Source of the DNA: CAIXYX01 sp043806415
GTDB lineage: Archaea; Micrarchaeota; Micrarchaeia; Anstonellales; Anstonellaceae
Direction of reading: 5' to 3'
Assembly (NCBI GenBank): GCA_043806415.1
Contig: JAZDHB010000076.1
Span: 1 to 23,085, forward strand
Length of the DNA: 23,085 nucleotides
Positions 5,391 through 13,300 of this stretch are shown here, one piece after another. The notes under the pieces are model-generated. The model saw nothing but the letters and a program-made list of their open reading frames with translations. It did no database searches and was not told the origin of the DNA. The translations under genes and the position numbers were made by a program. Numbering within the stretch: position 1 is the first letter of the stretch; every line of letters begins with the position of its first letter.

Positions 5391-8069
5391 CTATATGTAA
5401 TCCGAGCACACCAGCACGCCGCCGCAGTTGATGCTGCCCCAGCACACGTTGTCCTGCTCGTTTCCCTCGGGCTGCTGCTTCGTGTAATCCGCCTGCGCGC
5501 TCACCTGCGCCAATCCGGCGTTCGCGCACGTGTAGGTGTACGTGTCGATCTGCTCGTTTCCGGACCGCATCACCCGGGGCACGAGCACGGGGTTGTTCGT
5601 GGCCGGGTAGCGGCTGCCCGACACGTTGAATTCGGTGTACGTGCTGACGTTCGCGTCCCCTCTCCCGTCATTGTACGTGTGCACCTGCACGTTGATCGTG
5701 TCTCCCAGTTTGGGCGCCGCGCCGGGCGTGTCGATGCGGCATTTGAGGTTCGGCTCGGATCTGTTGAGCGGGAGGCTGCATCCACAGGTGTTCCCGAAAA
5801 GGTCCGTATACGTCGCCTGCACCTGGGTGCCGGCCATGTTGGTCGCCCGCAGGGTGGAATAGCGGGGCGAGGATCCGGGCGCCGTGCTGGCCGGCAGCAT
5901 GTCGCCGGCATCCGAACTCCAGCCCAATCGGGGGCAGTAGTCGCTTCCCGAAACCGTGTCCTGGCAGGTCGCCTTGATCGGGATGTCGTGCGCGTAGAGC
6001 GGCCCGGCATCCAGGCTGTTGTTGTAGTCCAGCTGGCAGAAGACCGAGCAGTTGGGCATGATGCTGATGTTCCGGCCGTTGTTCGATCCGGACACCGAGC
6101 ATTTGATAAGCTGGTCATTGATGCGCCCGCGCACCGCCACGTCCCCGCTCTGGGGCACGGGCGTGGCGCAGGCCGAATCCGCGCCGAAGGTGAACAGGCG
6201 CGCCTGGCGCGGGCTGAAGCCCGGATCCGTGACCAGCAGGTTCGACATGCCCGGGCAGCGGCCTGCGCTGGCCGAAGCCGCCTGGATGTCAGCCAGCTGG
6301 AAGTCGTGGATCCAGGACAGGGTCGGACAGGCGATGATCCGGCTGTTGTTGGTGCAATACGCGCTCATGAGCAGGTTCTCGCCCTGCTTGAGCAGGTTCT
6401 TGGGGGTGCTCTGGCTGTTGGTGGTGATGGTGCAGGAGAAAGTGCCTGTGTCATAACATGTGCATGCGTTGGTGTTGCACTTCCAGGTAGGTCCAAGCCT
6501 GAAGCAGTCGTTTGAGCAGTACATGCCCGGCGCCCCCGTTCCGGCCGAGCAGTTCGCGGCCGGCAACCGGGTGTCATAGCAGGTGCAGGTCGCCGCCTCG
6601 CAAGCAAACTGCGGGCCAAAGGCGGCTGCACAGTCGTCTTGGCATGCTATTCCCGCGGCCCCGTTGCCTTCCGAGCATCGGGCATTCTTCGGGGCGGTGT
6701 CATAGCACGTGCAGTCGCTTGCATTGCAGGCAAAGGTGGGGCCCACCTTCGTGTTGCAGTCGTCGCGGCACACCATGCCCGGCGCCCAGTTGTCGGCCGA
6801 GCATTGGGCGCTCGCCGCAGGCGGCGTGACATCCACGTTCACGTCGGCATCACATTCGCGGGGTCCGCACGGGTCGTCGAATTTTATGGTGATCACCACC
6901 GGCCCGGTCGGCGGATTGGGCGCGGTGAGGCGCACGTGCAGGATCACGTTCTGGTCCGGCAGGATGGGCTGGTTGAATCCATCGTTCCCTCCGGCCGGAG
7001 CGGCCTGCCAGCCGTTCGAGGCCGACGCGCCCGTCGGCGTGACGGGCATGTCGGTGCGGGTGTTGTGCACCGTGATGCTCACTTCCGTCTGCCCGCCAGG
7101 CTCGACGGTGATGGGATTGGGCGTGATGCCCTCGATCGCTCCTTGGCAGTTCGTGGTGTCCACCACGTGGATGACATAGTTGATGGGCGTGGAGGCGAAC
7201 GAGGCGGGCGTGGTCTGGTGGTAAAGGTCCTTGATGTTCTTGGTTGTATCGCTCATGTCTGGCAAGAGGTGCACCACGCCGGTCAGTGTGTTGGCCTGCG
7301 TCTGCACCGACAAAGTGTGCGTCCCGACCGTGGCGGGCGTGACGGCCCATGTCTTGGCCAGCCCGCTATCAAGCGATTGGGAGGAGATAAGGTTGTTGTC
7401 CAGCGAAGCAGAAGCCTTTCCGTAGGCGTCGATTCCGCCTTCGGCCTTCTGGTTGAGGTACGTTGTCCCCAAATTGTCGATGACATAATCCACATTGGTG
7501 TTCGCATTGGCCGATGCCAGCGGATAGACCGCGTTCCCGGGCCCCTGCGCCAGCACGTAAATATATGGTGAATATATCTGGTTTGCGCTTGTCTGGTCTT
7601 TCCAGGAAACCGGCGCGGCCGCGCTCGCGGACGGCCAAGGGTTGGGATCGAAGCACGTTCCGCCGAGGTTATAAAGCACGCGCGGACAAAGCCGATGATT
7701 CAAGTCTGGGGGTGGGGGCAGGGGATATTCCGCCTTCGTGGCGCCCGGATTCCAATCCGACTGGTCCTGGGATTGCAGGGAAAGCGCCGTATTCGGGCAC
7801 ACCCAGATTTCGGCCGGCAGATCTGCCGCATTCGCTGGTTTTGGGAGAAGAACCGGGCCGCTCGTGGCAGAGAGCGTGGCCGTGGTCTTGAGATTGAGCG
7901 TCGCGCCCATGTAATACGCAGGGGCCGGATGGGGGATTGAGAGCGGGAACGGGTTCTGGACGGACTGGGCTGCCCATGGCAAGCTGGCGGCGAAAAGAAG
8001 CGCGAGCGTGAAATATAATGCCAAGGCAGGCCAAGCGCCCCGGCGCCCAAACCCGATGTGAGCGATCAT
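5391..8069 (-). CDS. Large secreted Cys-rich repeat protein with CARDB-like domains
   Basis: 892 aa. Residues 1-35 are a Sec-type signal peptide: basic start (GFGRRGAWP), a hydrophobic core (ALALYFTLALLFAASL) and a likely cleavage site near WAAQS. The region at about 305-410 is Ig-like/CARDB-like (TPNPITVEPGGQTEVSITVHN). At about 417-545 there are three tandem repeats of 39-42 residues, each with six Cys, on the plan CSxxxxAxGxxCxxDC...GPxFxC...CxCYDT. The last ~115 residues again resemble CARDB (KLGDTINVQVHTYNDGRGDANVS). Several N-X-S/T sequons are present. Many Cys imply disulfides and an extracellular site. There is no C-terminal membrane anchor or sorting signal that I can see. The start has GGAGGA about 10 nt upstream. 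The gene lies 21 nt after the 603-aa gene, in the same operon. The domain calls are by pattern; the overall family is unknown to me. Confidence 0.82.
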   Translation of the reverse strand: MIAHIGFGRRGAWPALALYFTLALLFAASLPWAAQSVQNPFPLSIPHPAPAYYMGATLNLKTTATLSATSGPVLLPKPANAADLPAEIWVCPNTALSLQSQDQSDWNPGATKAEYPLPPPPDLNHRLCPRVLYNLGGTCFDPNPWPSASAAAPVSWKDQTSANQIYSPYIYVLAQGPGNAVYPLASANANTNVDYVIDNLGTTYLNQKAEGGIDAYGKASASLDNNLISSQSLDSGLAKTWAVTPATVGTHTLSVQTQANTLTGVVHLLPDMSDTTKNIKDLYHQTTPASFASTPINYVIHVVDTTNCQGAIEGITPNPITVEPGGQTEVSITVHNTRTDMPVTPTGASASNGWQAAPAGGNDGFNQPILPDQNVILHVRLTAPNPPTGPVVITIKFDDPCGPRECDADVNVDVTPPAASAQCSADNWAPGMVCRDDCNTKVGPTFACNASDCTCYDTAPKNARCSEGNGAAGIACQDDCAAAFGPQFACEAATCTCYDTRLPAANCSAGTGAPGMYCSNDCFRLGPTWKCNTNACTCYDTGTFSCTITTNSQSTPKNLLKQGENLLMSAYCTNNSRIIACPTLSWIHDFQLADIQAASASAGRCPGMSNLLVTDPGFSPRQARLFTFGADSACATPVPQSGDVAVRGRINDQLIKCSVSGSNNGRNISIMPNCSVFCQLDYNNSLDAGPLYAHDIPIKATCQDTVSGSDYCPRLGWSSDAGDMLPASTAPGSSPRYSTLRATNMAGTQVQATYTDLFGNTCGCSLPLNRSEPNLKCRIDTPGAAPKLGDTINVQVHTYNDGRGDANVSTYTEFNVSGSRYPATNNPVLVPRVMRSGNEQIDTYTYTCANAGLAQVSAQADYTKQQPEGNEQDNVCWGSINCGGVLVCSDYI

Positions 8070-8090
8070 ATCTATCTTTCCTCCAACTCC

Positions 8091-9902
8091 CTACTTAAAC
8101 GTGACCCCGAACGTCACTTGGGCCGTGTTCTGGTCTGGCCAATTCTGTTTCACGTAGTTGAGCTGGCCCCGCAGGAAGAGCAGGTCGATGAACGAGAGCG
8201 GCTTCGATACGAAAAGATCGGCTTCTGCCCCGTATTGCGGCGCCTTCGAGCCCAGATCGTAATCCACATGCCCGCCAACCACCACCCGGCCACGCCCCTG
8301 CTTGTCGAAATTGATCTGGGCTCGCGGGATAAAAACGATTTTGTTGGAGGCAATATTGTCTTTGCTGTATTGCATCTCCGCGCCACCCTGAAGGTAGATG
8401 GCCACGTAAGAGCCGACCGGGATGGCGGATTTGAGGTTGAGATTGGCATAATAAAGTCCTGCTTGGTCAGCCTGCTTGAAATAGCCGAGATCCCAATCTG
8501 GGAGCACCGGGCTTTTGGAGAGGTCGGCGCCGAAGAAAACGTCCTCATGCCGGTTGGTGCCCGTGAGGGTGTTGGCCTTGGAGATGCGGATGCTCATGCC
8601 TCCGTAATCTCCGTATTCGGTCTCGGTTCGCTTGGTGTCCACGTCAACGATTTTTAGGCGCTCGGGAACATGGGAGTGATAAAGCCTCGTCTCGACGAAG
8701 AAGGAAATGAACTCTGGGAAGTCAAGCGCCCAAGTGCCGGCCACGCTTTGACGGTACCATTTAAGTCCCTCGACGCTGGCCTTGGCAACCGGCTGGATCG
8801 GGTGCGCCAAGTCGCTGGTCAGGCCGTATCGGGTGGTCTCAAGATCCTTCCCATACATCTCGACCCGTGCAGAGGAGTCGGAGAAGAACAGCCAAGGGAA
8901 AGCGAAAGACTGGCCGTGGCGGATCTTGGCCAGTATGCCCCCGCCCTCTATATATATGTCGAACACGCCCAAGAGATAAGTCCGGCCCGTGCTCACATCT
9001 GCTTGGGCGTCCTTGTTCAACAGATCGGCTGCCAAGGGGTTCCCCAAGTCATTGGCCACCATCGCGAAGAATTCTGAGAGATTGCCGTCTTCCAGAAGCC
9101 GCCGGGCTTTGTCGCCTTGGCCATTGAAGTACATGTCGAAGAACTCCTTCTTGAGGTGCTTGAGCAGGGCTTCCCCGAGCCGCTTGTCGGCCGCACTGTC
9201 TACTGGCCCTCCGCTCTCGCGCTGATAATAGTCCCGGTACGCTTTGGCCAGCACCTGGTTCATCAGAGCATTCGCGGCATTGCTGTCTCCGTTCAGATAG
9301 TTTTGCATGAACGCGGAAAAGCGGAAATTCGGGTCCTCGAAGAAGGAATCGCGGAGCTTTTCGAGCGGGATCCATGGTCCCTGCCCGATCTGCCTGACAT
9401 CGCCCGCGCCGACATCGTAGCTCCCGCCTGACTGGCCCTCGTACGACTTCTCGGGCGCCGGTCCGCTCTTCTGCGCTTCGAGGGGACACGGAGCAGAAGG
9501 AAGAGAAGAAGCCGTATTACCGGGCGTCTGGATTTTGCGCAGCGGGTTGTCGGTGATGTAATGCTCCGCCAGCTCCTTCATGCCATCACTGTCGATAGCA
9601 TTTTTCGTGGCTTGCTCGAAGTTCGTTCCGGTGGCGATCACCATTGCCGCCGCGTAAAGGGCGGTTTTCACCTCGCCCGTCTCGCTCTTGGCCGCCTCGA
9701 TGAATTTATCCGGAGCGTTGAAGACGTTCCCTCCGATGTTTATGCTGAGCAGGCTTTTGTCCACGGCCGCCCGGGCCGCGTATTCCCAAGCGGCGGCGAT
9801 GCGCTCGTCGGGCGTGCTCGTGGGGCTGATGGCGGCCCGGAAAAGGGTGCTTGAGTCGTACTGCGTATAATCATTGGCTGTGCGCATCCTCGTTGCGAGC
9901 AT
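8091..9902 (-). CDS. 603-aa protein of unknown family, beta-barrel-like C-terminal half
   Basis: The N-terminal half (about 1-290) is mainly helical with an Ala-rich start and a Ser/Gly/Pro-rich linker (about 125-170). From about residue 300 to the end the chain becomes a series of strands with alternating polar and apolar residues, rich in Tyr/Phe at strand ends (TYLLGVFDIYIEG, LYYANLNLKS, YVAIYLQGGAEMQYS, GRVVVGGHVDYDLGS, YGAEADLFVS). It finishes in TAQVTFGVTFK, much like the last strand of a bacterial outer-membrane barrel. No signal peptide is visible, which is odd for a barrel. The start at 9902 is set by TTAGGTGG 5 nt upstream and a TATA box at 9934-9940; a second ATG lies at 9887, and the open frame reaches back to 10073 without a better start. 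It is first in an operon with the secreted Cys-rich protein and divergent from the giant-gene operon. I do not recognise the family. Confidence 0.78.
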   Translation of the reverse strand: MLATRMRTANDYTQYDSSTLFRAAISPTSTPDERIAAAWEYAARAAVDKSLLSINIGGNVFNAPDKFIEAAKSETGEVKTALYAAAMVIATGTNFEQATKNAIDSDGMKELAEHYITDNPLRKIQTPGNTASSLPSAPCPLEAQKSGPAPEKSYEGQSGGSYDVGAGDVRQIGQGPWIPLEKLRDSFFEDPNFRFSAFMQNYLNGDSNAANALMNQVLAKAYRDYYQRESGGPVDSAADKRLGEALLKHLKKEFFDMYFNGQGDKARRLLEDGNLSEFFAMVANDLGNPLAADLLNKDAQADVSTGRTYLLGVFDIYIEGGGILAKIRHGQSFAFPWLFFSDSSARVEMYGKDLETTRYGLTSDLAHPIQPVAKASVEGLKWYRQSVAGTWALDFPEFISFFVETRLYHSHVPERLKIVDVDTKRTETEYGDYGGMSIRISKANTLTGTNRHEDVFFGADLSKSPVLPDWDLGYFKQADQAGLYYANLNLKSAIPVGSYVAIYLQGGAEMQYSKDNIASNKIVFIPRAQINFDKQGRGRVVVGGHVDYDLGSKAPQYGAEADLFVSKPLSFIDLLFLRGQLNYVKQNWPDQNTAQVTFGVTFK

Positions 9903-9933
9903 CCGACCACCTAAGGAACAGGGGAAGTAAGCG

Positions 9934-9940
9934 CTTAAAA
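9934..9940 (-). promoter_or_regulatory. TATA box for the 603-aa/Cys-rich operon
   Basis: On the minus strand it reads TTTTAAG, about 35 nt before the ATG at 9902. Transcription would start near 9912 and leave a leader of about 10 nt, just enough to hold the AGGTGG Shine-Dalgarno sequence. Confidence 0.5.
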
Positions 9941-10102
9941 GGCTATGGCGCGCGCCGATTTTTTCGACCTCGTGCGAGCTGCATGCATCTCTTGCCCTGG
10001 CAACTGGCAAACGCCTGTCCGGGCAAAAAACCCAAGCCGAACCGCCGAGACGGTCTTCCGTTTCCCGCGCCAAACCGATTTTCTCCCTTCGTCTCAGGAA
10101 TG

Positions 10103-10109
10103 TTTAAAA
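10103..10109 (+). promoter_or_regulatory. TATA box for the giant-gene operon
   Basis: TTTAAAA within TGTTTAAAAACTA. Transcription would start near 10131. That is 12 nt before the ATG of the possible short gene at 10143 and about 215 nt before the start of the 1551-aa gene. The position suggests either a long leader or a real short first gene. Confidence 0.5.
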
Positions 10110-10142
10110 ACTACCGGGCCGAAACGCCCAGCGGGCGAGTGG

Positions 10143-10343
10143 ATGGCGTTCTCATTTCAGGAGCAGTTATCGCGGTCGAAACCGGGCGTAGCGCCCGAAG
10201 GCCTTTTCCCGCCCGTTTCCGACGCCAAAAAGATGGGCGAACCCCAAACGCAAGAGGCGCTCCAGCCGGTCCGCCCGTTCGCGACCCTTCATTATGTCCG
10301 ACCCTGTGAATTCGATCAAATCCGGGCCGGAAATTCGCGGTGA
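10143..10343 (+). CDS. Possible 66-aa leader gene
   Basis: The frame begins MAFSFQEQLSRSKPG and ends in a TGA at 10341-10343, 4 nt before the ATG of the 1551-aa gene. The stop lies inside that gene's GGTGA Shine-Dalgarno sequence, the same arrangement seen at 4544/4539. The ATG is about 37 nt after a TATA box. Against it: no recognisable domain, no Shine-Dalgarno sequence of its own, and an unremarkable composition. In frame it extends back to 9945, but that part lies before the promoter. It may instead be an untranslated leader. Confidence 0.3.
   Translation: MAFSFQEQLSRSKPGVAPEGLFPPVSDAKKMGEPQTQEALQPVRPFATLHYVRPCEFDQIRAGNSR
10339..10343 (+). promoter_or_regulatory. Shine-Dalgarno sequence that sets the start at 10348
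   Basis: GGTGA lies 4 nt before the ATG at 10348, while the upstream in-frame ATG at 10294 has no purine-rich site before it. The same GGTGA type precedes rpoK and the 321-aa gene. Confidence 0.6.
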
Positions 10344-10347
10344 GCGC

Positions 10348-13300
10348 ATGCGGTACAAACAAGCGCAAGAGGACAATCCTTCGCCGGCCACGATGTCCCA
10401 GACGCAGAAGTGCCTAGACCAGTTTTTCCCCAACCAGATCAAAACCTGGTTTTCCAAAGCCACGTCTCCTCCCTCGCTCTCTTCGCTCGAGAACTATGTG
10501 CTTAGCGCCATCAAAACCGAGGACATCCCAAAGAAATACAAAGGCAATTTCTTCCAGTCCCTTTTCAACCAGGACCGCGGCGCCATCGTGGTGATGGTGC
10601 GCTACATCCGCGCCAAGCCGCCCGGCTCCGCCCTCCTGCAAAGCGACGATCCGGCCGTCAAGGAGCTCGACGACTTTCTGGACAAGTTTGGGAACAGCGT
10701 CAGCAACCAAATCCCGGACCCGTCCAAATACGCCCAGAGCATATCCAACCTGCTCGCATTGGGCCGCATGTACGGGGATGCGGCGCTCCAGCAGTCGGCC
10801 GGCGGCTATGCCGCCGCGCCAGACGATCAGAAGTTCGAAATCTTGCGCCAATGCAAGCTCCTGCTCGTCGATCGCATCGCCAAGGAGCCGGGCGCTTACC
10901 TGGCCGGTCCGGGCAAGACGTTCGCCCCCCACCATCTGGTCGAGAAACCGCCCGCCGGCCATTTCCTGTCCACCCCTGGCAATCTAGCCTTCAAATTCCA
11001 GCCTCTCAAAGATGTCACATCTCCAGAAGTTCCGTTCCCTTATTACATGCCGACCAACCGCAGTTACGTGCCCACCTGGGTGTCTGACCCGCAAATAATC
11101 ATCGCCAACGGCATCCAATCGCTTTTGAACGACCTGATCCTGTATGGCGAAGCCAGTCTACGAGATGATAAAGGCAACCCAGATAACCAAAAAATCCGCA
11201 AATTATGTTTCAGCGACGGCCTCGGAAACAGCCTGGTGCACGAGGACAACAACGGGGACTTGGTCCCGGATTCGGACAAAATTGACGCGATGGCCGCCGC
11301 CATCGTGCGCGAAAACCATCTCAAGGAAAACAACTTGGATACAGTCATTAAAAAGATTCAGGATGCGCTGGACGATGCCCGCGTCGGCATCCAAGTGGAG
11401 GGCAATACTGCGTTTGGAAAGGATGGCAGCAAACGCGGTACCCAAGAGGGCACGATGGCCGCGTTTGTCATGAATTACGGCCTGGCCGTCGAAACCATGA
11501 AACTGGTCAACGAGTACGTGCTCTACCCGTTTTTCAGGAAGCTCTCCGGCGTAGAGACCGTCAAGCATTTCGATTTCGATTCTGATTATCTCACCTTCCT
11601 CACCCAGAGCGTGTTGAGCAAGACCATCCCCCAATTCAGCATCCAGGGTTTGGGCGCGGACAGAATCAAGGACGCCCTGAACAAGAACCTGGGCGACTCC
11701 AACGGACTCTCGATCGATTTCAGCTCGCCATTCAACCGCAACAAGATCGAGGATTTGCTGGGCGCCGCCCCGGGCACGCTCATCGAAGTGGAGGAAAGTA
11801 CCGGAGGCCGGCTGCTGCTGCGCCGCGACGCGCTGGGCTTCCTGGACGTGCTCAAGGCATCCAAGTTCATCGCGGTCGGTTCGGCCACCAACGAACCGGC
11901 GGTCTTCGCTTCGGACAGCGCCCTGCTTGCCAGCGCGCAAGCCGTCCTGCTGAACATGGACACGAACAAGATATACCACGATGCGGTGCGCAAGGCGGGC
12001 GTCCAGCCCCTTCCCCTCAATCCTGCCGACGACCCGGTCATCAAGAACAGCAAGAATAGCGTCTTCATCCGCAACATCGCCAGCGACCCGAAAGTCGACT
12101 TGGCGTTCCTATCAGCCGAGGTGCCCCAAGGGATGTCAGAGTCCAAAAACACCATCGATGGGCTGGCCCGGTTCATCTCGAGCGAGCAGGAGCAGGTTGT
12201 TCATAAACCCGACATGAATGACTGGCTGGAGCCCAAGCTGTTCTGCATTCCGCAAAAAGACCAGGCCAACCTGCGTGCCAAGCTTACCACTTTCATCTCG
12301 TCATCCGATCCCAGCACGGACCTGGACTTGGGAGGCGGGCTGACCTACCACCTCGAGCGCCAAGGAACGGATTTCAAGATACAGAACACGTCCGTGTTCT
12401 CGTACAAGAACGGGAAGCGGTCGAGTTTTAACGAGCAGGCGCAGGCGCTGTTTTCCGTCCTGTCCAAAGACTCGTTCGGTCGTTATTATCTGGAGGAAGC
12501 CAACCGGCAGGCTTTCGTCAATTGGATGGCGGGCCGCAGGGACCGGCCGGGGGAGAATGCGCAGGAAATCGAGGGCCACCCGGTCTATTTCTACCTCAAT
12601 GATATCAATCGCCGCTTCATCGGCATCGGCGCCTATGCCCCCACCCATCTGGAGCTCAAGGCCGCCCAGCCGGTTTACCACTACGACCGGACCCAGCCGG
12701 TCATCACCGTGGAATTCGACCTGTCCAACAAGTCCTCCACCAACCTGCTGCAAAACGAGCTCATCAGCAAACTCCACACCACGCTCGGCGCCTCCATCTC
12801 TGTGGTGGTGTATAATGTCCATGCCACGCAGGAGCTCAAGACCATCCCGGCCCTCTGTTGGGTGGATCAAAATGGTAAAGCCGTCTTCGAATTCAAGACC
12901 ACGGACTTCCCGGAAACCGACTTCTCGAGCGTCACCTTCTCGGACGGCGGCCTGGAAAAATCCTATATCCCCGATCCAGCCGCCTATTCGCAGGGCGGGA
13001 AGCGGATCGACTTCGTGGCCGACTTCATAGTCAACGAAAACAAGTCTGACGAATACCTGGTCATGGCCCAAGGCACGTACGCCCGGCCGCAGAACAAGGC
13101 CTTCAGCATCCGCGTGGGCGAGTCCATGAGCGACGGCAAATCTACGACCCCCAGCAAACTTTCCACGGAAGTGATGGGCGGCAACCCCGGCAGCTGGATC
13201 GAGCTGGGCAACCCGCAGAAGATGTCCTATAGCATCGAAAAACAGGAGGGCCCTCAGCTCATTTTCGATCTCACGGGCCTCAAGCACAGCATGGTGTCCT

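Larger units (their letters stand above)
9903..10347. other. Divergent promoter region between the two large-gene operons
   Basis: 445 nt between the two opposing start codons. It contains a minus-strand TATA box (9934-9940), a plus-strand TATA box (10103-10109), a small hairpin (CGGGCG 10183-10188 / CGCCCG 10192-10197) and a possible short gene (10143-10343). Longer open frames here (from 9945 plus and 10111 minus) are not supported by promoter position. The stretch 9950-10095 shows nothing I can name. Confidence 0.5.

Noticed and set aside
5235..6515. Long plus-strand frame opposite the Cys-rich gene
   Set aside because: It is His/Arg/Val-rich with no domain, and lies opposite a protein with a signal peptide and tandem Cys repeats; it is a GC-driven antisense shadow.
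9945..10142. Upstream part of the plus-strand frame ending at 10343
   Set aside because: It precedes the only plausible plus-strand TATA box, lies over the opposite promoter and has no Shine-Dalgarno sequence.
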